A DNA stretch of 64,000 bases, taken from Amycolatopsis azurea DSM 43854 (GTDB lineage Bacteria; Actinomycetota; Actinomycetes; Mycobacteriales; Pseudonocardiaceae). Location: NCBI RefSeq assembly GCF_001995215.1, contig NZ_MUXN01000013.1:186001-250000 (forward strand). Reading direction: 5' to 3'. The notes under the pieces were generated by a model. It worked only from the letters and a program-made list of their open reading frames with translations. It searched no databases and had not been told where the DNA came from. Below are positions 1-7,810 of the stretch, piece after piece. Position 1 is the stretch's first letter. Every line of letters starts with the position of its first letter. A program made the position numbers and the translations under genes.

Positions 1-3000
1 GCCGCCGTGACCACTGGGTTTGGCGACGCCCTTGCCATCGGCCGTCTCGCCGTTCATCCGCTCTTCGAAGGCGACGAGCGATTCCGCGGCGTTGGTGCGG
101 TGGCCGTTCTCCAGCCCCTTCGGGTCGTAGTAGCCACGCGTGTTGACCTCGCCGAAGCCCGGCGCGACCTCTTCGAGGAGCCGCACCTGTTCGCGGCGCC
201 GCTCCATCTCGTAGTCGCTGTCGTTCCGGTGTTCGCCCGGCCGGTCCGACTTCGCGGTGTCCGCGTGGACGACCGGCGGGCCGCCGTCGGCGAGCGGCGT
301 CGCCGATCCAGCCACGTCCGGCTTGCGGGCCTCCGCCGCGTCCGGGGAGTCGGAATGGGCCGGCTCCGGTGTCGTGTCCGGCTCGGCCTTCGGTGATCCA
401 CCGTCCAGCGCGGCGAAGTTCCCGCTGCCGAAGAGGTGCTTGTTCTCTTCCTTGAACCGGGCCAGTTCGGCTTCGTGCGCGGCCTTGGCCGCCTCGATGC
501 GCGCGCTTTCGGCGTGGTTGAAGGCGCGCCGCTCCTCCATTTTCTGTTCGGCTTTGTCCTGCGGCAGATAGTCGTCGTGCCCGGGCGGGATCTCTTCCGC
601 GTGGACCGTGAACTCGGGCAGCGTGTTGCCGTCGGCGTCCTTGGGCTGGACCGGCTTGCCGTGCTCGTCCTGGGGCCAGAAGTCGCGGTGCCACGGGGTC
701 TTCTCGATACCCGTGATCTTCAGCTGGGTCGCCGAGCGCATCGCGGCTTCGCGCTCTTCCGGCTTCGCGGCCAGCGGCTCCAGGTCGCGGCCGGTCTTGG
801 AGTGGATCCGGAGCTCGACCTCGCCGGGGAAGGTGCTTCGAGGGTGCTTGTCCGTGACCTTCGAGGTGCTCAGGACCTGCGGGTCGACGACCGTGTCGCC
901 CTGCTTGTGCTGCCCGAGGAACGAGTGCATCGCGTCGACGTCGCCGTAGAAGTTGATGCGACGCGACACATGCCCCACGTACGGCGGCATTTCCTTGAGG
1001 CCGGAGTCGAGCGCGCGCGACATTTCGTGATAGCCGCCGTCGAGCGCGTCGCCGCCCATCCGCTGTGCCTTGGTGAGCTTCTCCGCGAATTCGCTGCGGG
1101 TGTAGCTCTGGACGGCCATGGCGCCGTCATCGGACATGCCCCGCAGAGACGGCGTGGCGTCGCGTTTGGCGAGTGCCTCGCGCCGCACCTGCTCGTGGCG
1201 CATCTCGCCGGTCTCTTGGTTGTACCGATGACTGTCGATCATCGTGTCCGTGATCGCGCGGTGGTCCGCGGGATCGGTCGTGTGGAACTTCTGGTCGTGC
1301 AGGTGGCTTTCGTCGAACCGCGGAGGCGGCGTTTCGCCGCGGTCCTGTGCCGGGACGTGCTCGCCCGGCTGATCCTGGGCGCGATCGGGCGCGTCGTTCG
1401 ATTCGTGCCGCGGACGCTCGGCGGGCTCTGGGGCGTCGTGCTGCGGACGCTCCTGTGGCGCCTGATCCTGGGCGGGCCGATCCTGCGGCAGGTGCTCCTG
1501 AGCCGGCCGCTGCTGCTGCGGCGCGCGCTGCTCGGCGGGCCGCTGGTCCTGCGGCCGCTGGTCGTGCGAACGCTGGGCGGGCGGCTGCTGGGCAGGCGGC
1601 TGCTGTCCGCGCTGGTCCGGGTGCACCGGATTGCTCCGCGGGTCCTGACGAGGTGCCGGGACCTGCGGTCGTCCGTCCGGACGCGGTCCGCCACCTTGCT
1701 GCGGCGGCTGACCCGGGTGGTGGCCGGGCGGAGGCGGCGGCACGGGACCGCGGTTGCCGGGGAACGGGCCGTTGCCCGGCTGCGGGGGCCGCGGCGGAGG
1801 CGGCGGATAGCCCGCCGGACCGCGCTGGCCGGGGTGCTGACCCGGGTGCTGCCCGGGCGGCGGAGGCGTCTGCGGACGCGGCGGGACACCACCGTTCGGG
1901 CCGGGACCCGGCCTCCCCTGGTACCCCTGGGGCGGCGGTCCCTGCTGAGGCCGCGGCTGGCCGTGCGGACCCTGCTGCGGCGGTCCCTGCCTCGGCGGCG
2001 GGGCCTGCGGCGGTTGCTGGGGACGCTGCCGCGGCCCGCGGTCCTGCGGATGTCCGCCCTGACCCGGATGCGGGGGCGGCGGCTGCTGTCCATGGGGACG
2101 CGGACCCATCGGACCCGGCTGACCCTGCGATCCCCGAGACGGCATCGGTCCACCGCCACCACCAGGAGGCGGCGGCGGAGGAGGCGCGAAACCGCCCTGC
2201 GGGCCTTGCTGCATCGGCTGGCCCTGGAAGGGCGCCGGACCGGGCTGCTGCTGGTCGAAGCGCGGCTGCTGCGGTCCGCCGTTGCCGGCCAGACCGGCGG
2301 CCTGGACGCTGTCGTTCGGCCTGCCAGGTCGCGACGGATCGTGCCCGGGCGGAGGGAAACCACCGGGCGTCGGGCCGTTGCCCCCGGGCGCCATGCCGTA
2401 GCCGCCCGACGAGCTCGACGGCCCTGACGTGCTCGGACTCGGGTTCGACGCCATGCCGTACCCGCCGGACGACGACCCACTCGAACTCGACGGCGCACCC
2501 GTCGAAGCGGGCGCGCCTCCGGCCGAGGAAGGCGCTCCGGAGGAAGCGGCGGGCGGCATCCCGCCGGACTGTGACGGACCGGAAGCAGGACTCGGCGACG
2601 GACTCGCCGTCGGCGTCTGGGCGGGGCTCGCCGCGGGTGTCTGCGCCGGTGCCTGCGCCGCCGCTGGTGCCTGCTGCTGGTTCGCCGCCGCGGCCTGCTG
2701 CTGGCCGGAACCGGCGCCGTTGTCCGCGGCCGTCGCTGGAGCGTTGTGGTGGGTCTGCGCCGCGCGCTGACCGTCGCCGGTGCTCGCCGGGGCGTCCGCC
2801 GGACGTTCCGGAGCCTGCGTCGACGACTGGCTGACCCTGTCGCCGTCCGCCGCCCGCTGCGGGCCGTCGTCGGAACTCGGCGCGTGATGCTGCTGCGAAG
2901 CCTGCTGAGGTGCCTGGCTCCCGCCGTCCGAACGCGGTGAGGAATCGCCATCAGAGGACGAATTGCGAGCTTGGGACGCGTCGCCAGCGGAAGAATCGCC

Positions 3001-4260
3001 ACCAGAGGAATCGCCATTAGAGGACGAATTGTGAGGTTGGGACGCGTCGCCAGCGGAAGAATCGCCACCAGAGGAATCGCCATTAGAGGACGAATTGCGA
3101 GGTTGGGACGCGTCGCCAGCGGAAGAATCGCCACCAGAGGAATCGCCATTAGAGGACGAATTGCGGCTCGACGAAGTGTCCGAGGAAGAGCCCGAGTCCG
3201 AAGAACTCGACGAACGCGAAGGCGTCCCGGAATCCCCGGAATCCCCATCCGGCGTCGAAGGACCATCGACGTCCGGCGTGGCGCTCGGCGTGTTCGCGGT
3301 GCGGATGTCGCCGATCTGGCTCTTCGCCCCGTCGACACCGCCGCCCACGGCCCCGCCGGAGGCGCCCATCAGAAGGTCCTTGGCCGAAAGCTTGTCCAGG
3401 TCACCGGTGACGGCGGCCTGCCCGACCGTGCTGGCGACGCCCTCGGCCGCGCCGCGCACGGCACCCCGCGCCGCGCTGTCGACGATCTGGCCGCCGACGC
3501 TGTCGGAAAGTCCCTTGGTGGCGCCCTTGCCGATACTGCTGCTGCCCGCGCCGACGACCCCGTCGACGGCACCGCTGATCGCGGAATCCTTGGTCTTGCT
3601 GAAGTCCCAGCTGTCGCGGTCGCCCTTGGCCATCTGGAGGCCCTGGATGCCCGCGTCCATGGCGAGGTTCATCGCCGTGTTCTGCAGGACCTCCTTGCCG
3701 ATCTTCTTCAGGCCCTCCTTGAGAAGCTTCTCCAGGAGTTCCTTCGCGACCTTCTTGAAGCCTTCCTGCGCGAGCTTCTGCATCAGCTGGCGGAAGATCA
3801 TCTGGACGGTCATGCGGGTGGCGATCTGCGCCGGCGCGATCCCGGCCGTCGAACCACCGAACGTCACCGCGGCGGCCGCGATCATCGCGACGATCTGCGC
3901 GGCCAGGATCACCAGCGAGATGATGATCATGTACTTCGTGTACTCGACGTCCAGCGCGGTCGCGTTGCACGAGTCACCGAGCGCCTTCGAAGAATCGGCG
4001 AGCGACTTGAAGTACGCCTCGTCGCCCTCGACGAACTTCTTCCAGGCCTCGGCGAACTTCTCCGCGCCCTCGCCGGTCCAGCCGCCGAGGACTTCGGTGG
4101 CGCCCTTGGTCGCGGTGTCGGCGATCGGCTGCACGGCCTTCGAGGCGTTGTGCCACGCGTCGCGCAGTTCGCGGAGCTTGTCCTCGTCGCCTTCCGGCCA
4201 GCTTTCCCCTACGACGATCGGCAAGAGCCACTTGACCGCGTCGGGCATCTCCATACCCAC
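1..4260 (-). CDS. CpnT-like type VII effector with ADP-ribosyltransferase domain (3' end beyond left edge)
   Basis: The frame starts at GTG 4260 (in-frame ATG at 4254) and stays open to the left edge, so about 1,420 codons are visible and the C-terminus is missing. Residues 1-95 are a helical WXG100-like region (WTGEGAEKF, ends near SCNATALDVEY). A hydrophobic stretch at ~98-127 and amphipathic helices follow, like the N-terminal domain of mycobacterial CpnT. Residues ~310-960 are a low-complexity linker, first Ser/Asp/Asn then Pro/Gln/Gly. Residues ~1060-1185 fit an ADP-ribosyltransferase exoenzyme: Arg in HVSRR (1100-1101), STS at 1131-1133, and E-x-E at E1169/E1171. Sequence continues to the edge and may hold a further domain. 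The start lies 4 bp after the WXG100-like gene, so the two are probably translated together. Inference: a secreted or surface toxin exported with that partner. The target is unknown and no immunity gene is visible because the downstream side is cut off. Confidence 0.8.
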   Translation of the reverse strand, partial: MGMEMPDAVKWLLPIVVGESWPEGDEDKLRELRDAWHNASKAVQPIADTATKGATEVLGGWTGEGAEKFAEAWKKFVEGDEAYFKSLADSSKALGDSCNATALDVEYTKYMIIISLVILAAQIVAMIAAAAVTFGGSTAGIAPAQIATRMTVQMIFRQLMQKLAQEGFKKVAKELLEKLLKEGLKKIGKEVLQNTAMNLAMDAGIQGLQMAKGDRDSWDFSKTKDSAISGAVDGVVGAGSSSIGKGATKGLSDSVGGQIVDSAARGAVRGAAEGVASTVGQAAVTGDLDKLSAKDLLMGASGGAVGGGVDGAKSQIGDIRTANTPSATPDVDGPSTPDGDSGDSGTPSRSSSSSDSGSSSDTSSSRNSSSNGDSSGGDSSAGDASQPRNSSSNGDSSGGDSSAGDASQPHNSSSNGDSSGGDSSAGDASQARNSSSDGDSSPRSDGGSQAPQQASQQHHAPSSDDGPQRAADGDRVSQSSTQAPERPADAPASTGDGQRAAQTHHNAPATAADNGAGSGQQQAAAANQQQAPAAAQAPAQTPAASPAQTPTASPSPSPASGPSQSGGMPPAASSGAPSSAGGAPASTGAPSSSSGSSSGGYGMASNPSPSTSGPSSSSGGYGMAPGGNGPTPGGFPPPGHDPSRPGRPNDSVQAAGLAGNGGPQQPRFDQQQPGPAPFQGQPMQQGPQGGFAPPPPPPPGGGGGPMPSRGSQGQPGPMGPRPHGQQPPPPHPGQGGHPQDRGPRQRPQQPPQAPPPRQGPPQQGPHGQPRPQQGPPPQGYQGRPGPGPNGGVPPRPQTPPPPGQHPGQHPGQRGPAGYPPPPPRPPQPGNGPFPGNRGPVPPPPPGHHPGQPPQQGGGPRPDGRPQVPAPRQDPRSNPVHPDQRGQQPPAQQPPAQRSHDQRPQDQRPAEQRAPQQQRPAQEHLPQDRPAQDQAPQERPQHDAPEPAERPRHESNDAPDRAQDQPGEHVPAQDRGETPPPRFDESHLHDQKFHTTDPADHRAITDTMIDSHRYNQETGEMRHEQVRREALAKRDATPSLRGMSDDGAMAVQSYTRSEFAEKLTKAQRMGGDALDGGYHEMSRALDSGLKEMPPYVGHVSRRINFYGDVDAMHSFLGQHKQGDTVVDPQVLSTSKVTDKHPRSTFPGEVELRIHSKTGRDLEPLAAKPEEREAAMRSATQLKITGIEKTPWHRDFWPQDEHGKPVQPKDADGNTLPEFTVHAEEIPPGHDDYLPQDKAEQKMEERRAFNHAESARIEAAKAAHEAELARFKEENKHLFGSGNFAALDGGSPKAEPDTTPEPAHSDSPDAAEARKPDVAGSATPLADGGPPVVHADTAKSDRPGEHRNDSDYEMERRREQVRLLEEVAPGFGEVNTRGYYDPKGLENGHRTNAAESLVAFEERMNGETADGKGVAKPSGHGG
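2939..3165 (-). repeat. Three and a half tandem 66-bp units inside the effector linker
   Basis: Units lie at 2939-3004, 3005-3070, 3071-3136 and, in part, 3137-3165. Each is 66 bp, a multiple of three, and encodes 22 residues rich in Ser, Gly and Asp (pattern GDSSAGDASQPxNSSSNGDS). Copies differ by a few bases, for example Arg versus His at one position, so they arose by recent in-frame duplication and the frame is kept. It is a flexible linker element, not a CRISPR array, since there are no spacers. Confidence 0.9.
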
Positions 4261-4264
4261 GGCG

Positions 4265-4594
4265 TCAGACCTTCTTGTCCAGCGTCGTCTTGATCTCTTC
4301 CTCGGCGTTCGTGAACGCGGTCATCGAGCGTTCGACGTTGTGCTGCATGCCGCGCAGCGCCTCGACGATGTTCGCGAACCCCTCGGACGAGCCCTTCGCG
4401 CCCGGCTCGTAGTCCTTCGCGAACTCCTTGCCGGCGTCGTCGTTGCCCCAACACTGGCCGAGCGAGTTGATCGCGGCCATCAGTTCCTTGCCCGCGTCGT
4501 CCAGCTGATCCGCGGCGATCCCCAGTTTGGCCGCGGCCGTCTTGACCGCATCCGGATCGGCGGTGAACCCGCCTCCGCCCCCACCGTTCGGCAT
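4265..4594 (-). CDS. WXG100-like type VII secretion protein
   Basis: A 109-residue, mostly helical protein of WXG100 size. After a Gly-rich N-terminus, helix one carries DAVKTAAAKLG, the turn has a degenerate W-x-N (CWGNDD) where ESAT-6 proteins have W-x-G, and helix two ends in a charged tail. Family members form helical hairpins that are exported through ESX systems, often as partners of larger substrates. It sits between the YbaB-like gene (stop/start overlap TGATG at 4592-4596) and the ART effector (4-bp gap), so it is most likely the co-secreted partner or chaperone of that effector. Confidence 0.85.
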   Translation of the reverse strand: MPNGGGGGGFTADPDAVKTAAAKLGIAADQLDDAGKELMAAINSLGQCWGNDDAGKEFAKDYEPGAKGSSEGFANIVEALRGMQHNVERSMTAFTNAEEEIKTTLDKKV

Positions 4595-5220
4595 CAGACT
4601 CCCCTGGTCAGCCAGCTCGAAGGCGGCTCTTCCTCGTCATCGTCCTGCGTCTGACGCACCCGCTTGGGAATCGGTTTCGGTGCCGGCGGCGCGGGCGGGG
4701 CCGCGGGCGCGGGCGGCGGCAGCGGGGCGTCGTCCTTGCGGAGCAACGGGTCTTCGAAGTCGTCGTCGGACTTCGCGGGCGCGGCCGGCTCCTCCTCTTC
4801 CGCGAGGAAGTCGGGGATCGACGGCATCAGCCCTTGCAGCGAAGGGGCACCTTCGATCAGGTCCGAGAGGTCCGGCAGGCCTTCGGTGATCGGGGCCATC
4901 AGATCGGCGACCTGCTGCTTGACCTGCAGCGATCCCTGCCGCACCAGGGTCAGAACGGTGTTGGCCAGCTGCGCGGGATTGGTGCGCTCGAAGGCGTTCG
5001 GCTGGATCTCGAGTTTCGCGAGCGTGCCGGTCGCGTCGATGGTGGCGCGGACGAGACCGTCCTGCGAGACCACCGTCGCGGACGTCTGGGAAGCGGCTTC
5101 CTGCGCGTCCCGGAGCTGGGCCGTCTGGCGCTCGAACTGTTCGAGCAGCGTGTCGACCTGGTCCTTCATGGCGGCATTGCGCGCTTCGAGGCGCGCGCTG
5201 TCATCGCCGGCCGTCGTCAC
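4594..5220 (-). CDS. YbaB/EbfC-like protein with acidic, proline-rich tail
   Basis: About 208 residues from GTG 5220, which has a purine-rich GCGGGGG just upstream; an in-frame ATG at 5259 would add 13 residues with a poorer site. Residues ~1-100 resemble the YbaB/EbfC fold: a coiled N-terminal helix (SARLEARNAAMKDQVDTL), then strands with SQDGLVRATIDATGTLAKLEI. The remainder is an acidic and Pro/Ala-rich disordered tail. YbaB proteins bind DNA as dimers, but long-tailed versions at the head of type VII cassettes are common in this order and may act as secretion partners. A paralog heads the second cassette at 14132. The gene overlaps the next one by TGATG. Confidence 0.8.
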   Translation of the reverse strand: MTTAGDDSARLEARNAAMKDQVDTLLEQFERQTAQLRDAQEAASQTSATVVSQDGLVRATIDATGTLAKLEIQPNAFERTNPAQLANTVLTLVRQGSLQVKQQVADLMAPITEGLPDLSDLIEGAPSLQGLMPSIPDFLAEEEEPAAPAKSDDDFEDPLLRKDDAPLPPPAPAAPPAPPAPKPIPKRVRQTQDDDEEEPPSSWLTRGV

Positions 5221-5275
5221 TTGTGCCCCCGCGAGTACTGGATCCCGGGCATACGCCACCCGGTGTCGGTAAGCG

Positions 5276-6547
5276 TCACCCTAATGCCAACGGCGGCGCG
5301 GTATCACTCGTTCTCCGTTTTCGCACCGCGAGCAGGTGACCGGCGGCCCCGGCCAGGTAGAGGACGGTGGCCGCGATCAGCAGTCCCGGCGAGACGCCGT
5401 CGGCCGGGACCACCGTCGCGGCCAGCGAGACGGCGGCGACCTGGGTGATGTTGAACAGCGTGTCGTAGAGCGCGAAGACCCGCCCCCGCGCCTCGTCGGC
5501 GACGTCGAGCTGGACCGACGAATCGACACAGAGCTTGAGCACCTGTCCGGCGCCGGTCACCACGAACGCCGCGAGCAACGCCGTCGGGATCACCATCGGC
5601 AGCCCGAGCGCGGATTGCGCGACCGCCGCCACCACCAGTGCGCCCAGCACGACGCGGAGCCTGCCGAACAGCCGGATCAGCCAGGCGGTCAGCAGCCCGG
5701 CGACCAGGATCCCCGCCCCGGCGAACCCGGCCATCTGCCCGAGCCCCGTCATCCCGGCGGCGAAGTGGTTGCGCATCAGCAGCACGGTCACCAGCAGCGA
5801 GATCCCGTACGACGCGCGATGGGCGAACAGCGCGACGAACCCGGCCGTGACACTGGGCGTGCGCCAGGCGGCCTTCGCGCCGTCGGACAGGCCGCGGACG
5901 ACGGCGAGGACCGGGTTCGGCGGCTCGTCGACCGTCGACGGCCCGAGCAGCCCGCGCCGGAACCCCGCGGCGAGGATCGCGGCGCCGATCCCGCCCAGCG
6001 CGGCGACGGCGGTGACCCACGCGGAACCGGCGTCGTCGGCGCCGGTGAGCTCCCGGAGGCCGATCGCGCACCCGCCGCCGACCACCGCGAGCACCGAACC
6101 CCACGTCGCCGCGAAGGCGTTCGCGGCGACTACCGATTCCTCCTCGACGACGTGCGGCAGCGACGCGGACAGGCCGGAGCCGATGAACCGGGAGACGCCT
6201 TCGGACGCCAGTGCCAGGGAGAACAGCCCGATCCCCGCCGCCCCCGTGCCCACGGCGACGGCCGTCGCGAGGATGGTGAAGGACCGCAGGAGGCTCGCGA
6301 AGATCAGGACCTTCCGGCGGTCCCAGCGGTCGAGCAGCGCGCCCGCGAACGGCCCGACGACCGAGTAGGGCAGCAGCAACGCCGCGAACCCGCCCGCCAT
6401 GGCGAGCGCGTCGGCGGCGCGCTCGGGATTGAAGAGGACGGCCCCGGCCAGCCCGGCCTGGTACATGCCGTTGCCCCAGTGCGCGGAGAACCGCGTGTAC
6501 AGCAGACGGCGGAAGTCACGGTCGCGGACGAACGCCCTGGTTGTCAC
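5276..6547 (-). CDS. Major facilitator superfamily transporter
   Basis: 423 residues with about 12 hydrophobic segments. The N-terminal half has the MFS loop 2-3 signature in the form GPFAGALLDRWDRRKV, typical of multidrug-type exporters of the two-fold symmetric MFS. The ATG start at 6547 leaves a short N-terminal tail (MTTRAFVRDRDFRRLL) that often precedes TM1 in this group. It lies upstream of, and in the same direction as, the YbaB-led cassette, with a gap of 55 bp or less, but nothing shows that their functions are linked. The substrate cannot be told from sequence. The 209 bp between this gene and 6757 hold only the divergent promoters; no clear operator was seen. Confidence 0.85.
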   Translation of the reverse strand: MTTRAFVRDRDFRRLLYTRFSAHWGNGMYQAGLAGAVLFNPERAADALAMAGGFAALLLPYSVVGPFAGALLDRWDRRKVLIFASLLRSFTILATAVAVGTGAAGIGLFSLALASEGVSRFIGSGLSASLPHVVEEESVVAANAFAATWGSVLAVVGGGCAIGLRELTGADDAGSAWVTAVAALGGIGAAILAAGFRRGLLGPSTVDEPPNPVLAVVRGLSDGAKAAWRTPSVTAGFVALFAHRASYGISLLVTVLLMRNHFAAGMTGLGQMAGFAGAGILVAGLLTAWLIRLFGRLRVVLGALVVAAVAQSALGLPMVIPTALLAAFVVTGAGQVLKLCVDSSVQLDVADEARGRVFALYDTLFNITQVAAVSLAATVVPADGVSPGLLIAATVLYLAGAAGHLLAVRKRRTSDTAPPLALG

Positions 6548-6756
6548 GCGGGAAGCCTAAAGAAGGCGGTCGGTGTGCTTTAGGGTCGCCTCTCGGCGGC
6601 TATGCGCAGTGTGGCTCCAGCCGGACGGTATTCCACAAAGGCGGTTCTTCAGTGAGCCCGGGGGACACGGAAAGCACACCGACCTGATGTGTCCAACGGT
6701 GCTCGTGATGCTGTTGTTCCCTGGCCGGACGATTTGTCTCCACTCGAAGTGGGATC

Positions 6757-7338
6757 ATGGCGGACGTGCCAGCGGACGCCGAGGTCGAACCGGGAACGCT
6801 CCTGGTCGCCGCCCCCACGATGGTCGATCCCAACTTCCGGCGGACCGTCGTGTTCGTCATCGATCACCGGGACGAGGGAACGCTCGGCGTGGTGCTCAAC
6901 CGGCCGAGCGACGTCCCGGTGTACGACGTGCTGCCCAACTGGGGCGGCCATGTCGCGGAACCGCAGTCGGTGTTCGTCGGCGGTCCGGTCGAGAAGAAGA
7001 CGGCGTTGTGCCTGGCCGCGTTACGGACCGGCGAGACGGCGTCCAGCGTGCCCGGCGTGATCGCCGTCCGCGGTCCGGTCGCGCTGGTCGACCTCGACAC
7101 CGACCCCGAGATGCTGGTCCCGAAGGTCCGTGGCGTGCGGGTCTTCGCCGGCTACGCGGGCTGGGACTCCGGCCAGCTGGCGAACGAGATCGAACGCGAC
7201 GACTGGGTGATCGTCCCGGCGCTGCCCAGCGACGTCCTCGCTTCGCCGCACCACGACCTCTGGGGACAGGTGCTGCGGCGTCAGGGCATCCCGCTGGCGC
7301 TGCTGGCCACCCACCCGGGAGACCTCCAGCGCAACTAG
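6757..7338 (+). CDS. YqgE/AlgH family protein
   Basis: 193 residues matching the UPF0301 (YqgE/AlgH) family along its length: GTLLVAAPTMVDPNFRRTVV at residues 12-31, then the conserved GVVLNRPSD, VFVGGPV and FAGYAGWDSGQL motifs. The length is usual. The family is widespread and structurally known, but its biochemical role is unclear. It converges on the SdpI-like gene with a 4-bp overlap of stops at 7335-7338. ATG 6757 is used; the methionine is followed by a short acidic leader typical of actinobacterial members. Confidence 0.92.
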   Translation: MADVPADAEVEPGTLLVAAPTMVDPNFRRTVVFVIDHRDEGTLGVVLNRPSDVPVYDVLPNWGGHVAEPQSVFVGGPVEKKTALCLAALRTGETASSVPGVIAVRGPVALVDLDTDPEMLVPKVRGVRVFAGYAGWDSGQLANEIERDDWVIVPALPSDVLASPHHDLWGQVLRRQGIPLALLATHPGDLQRN

Positions 7339-7757
7339 GCGGTGGCCGTGTCGGCTTTCTTGAAGACGCCGCAGGTTCCGCAGGCGCAGCCACTGCATCC
7401 GGCGGGCCGCTCCGGCTCGGGCTCGGGCACCGTCGCGGCGGCGCGGTTGCCGAGCACTCCCCCGCCCGCGACCAGCGCGACCATCCCGATCACGCCCACG
7501 AACGAGGCGAGCAGCAGCCCGAACGTCGTCGGCATGACCAGCGCGGCGATCCCCGCGAGCACGGCGATCGAGCCGCCCGCCAGCGTCGGGAGCCCCGCGA
7601 CCTTGTTGCCGAGGCGGAAGGCGTCGTCGCTGCGCATGGTGGCGGCGGTGCGCACGCCCGCGCCGCGGTCACGCGGCAGCTTCTCGCGCAGACCGAGGAA
7701 ACCACCCCAGGCGACGAGGACACCCAGCACGATCGGGACCAGCGCTATGACGAACAC
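7335..7757 (-). CDS. SdpI/YhfL-like membrane protein with C-terminal cysteine cluster
   Basis: About 140 residues from GTG 7757. Upstream in-frame codons to 7829 would add a non-hydrophobic tail that overlaps the promoter of the divergent gene, so they were not used. Three membrane segments are seen (FVIALVPIVLGVLVAWGGF; a Gly/Ala-rich segment after RLGNKVAGLPTLAGG; VGVIGMVALVAGGGV). The loop motif R-LGNK-AG is the hallmark of the SdpI family, named for the Bacillus immunity protein against the SdpC toxin. The odd feature is the tail CSGCACGTCG (C-x2-C-x-C-x2-C), a possible metal-binding or redox cluster facing the cytoplasm or outside. The role here is unknown. Confidence 0.7.
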   Translation of the reverse strand: MFVIALVPIVLGVLVAWGGFLGLREKLPRDRGAGVRTAATMRSDDAFRLGNKVAGLPTLAGGSIAVLAGIAALVMPTTFGLLLASFVGVIGMVALVAGGGVLGNRAAATVPEPEPERPAGCSGCACGTCGVFKKADTATA

Positions 7758-7810
7758 TCCACGAGGATAAGCGTGACGTCCCGGCAACCTGCCGGATACC
7801 CTGGTCGACT

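Noticed and set aside
2939..3165. CRISPR-like appearance of the 66-bp repeats
   Set aside because: Units are contiguous with no spacers and lie in frame inside a coding region.
436..3338. Long Arg-rich frames on both strands over the effector linker, for example 436-2427 (+) and 1239-3338 (-)
   Set aside because: They are shadows of the Pro/Gln-rich coding strand: composition is Arg/Ala/Pro without domains, and the in-register minus-strand frame is continuous and carries the ART motifs.
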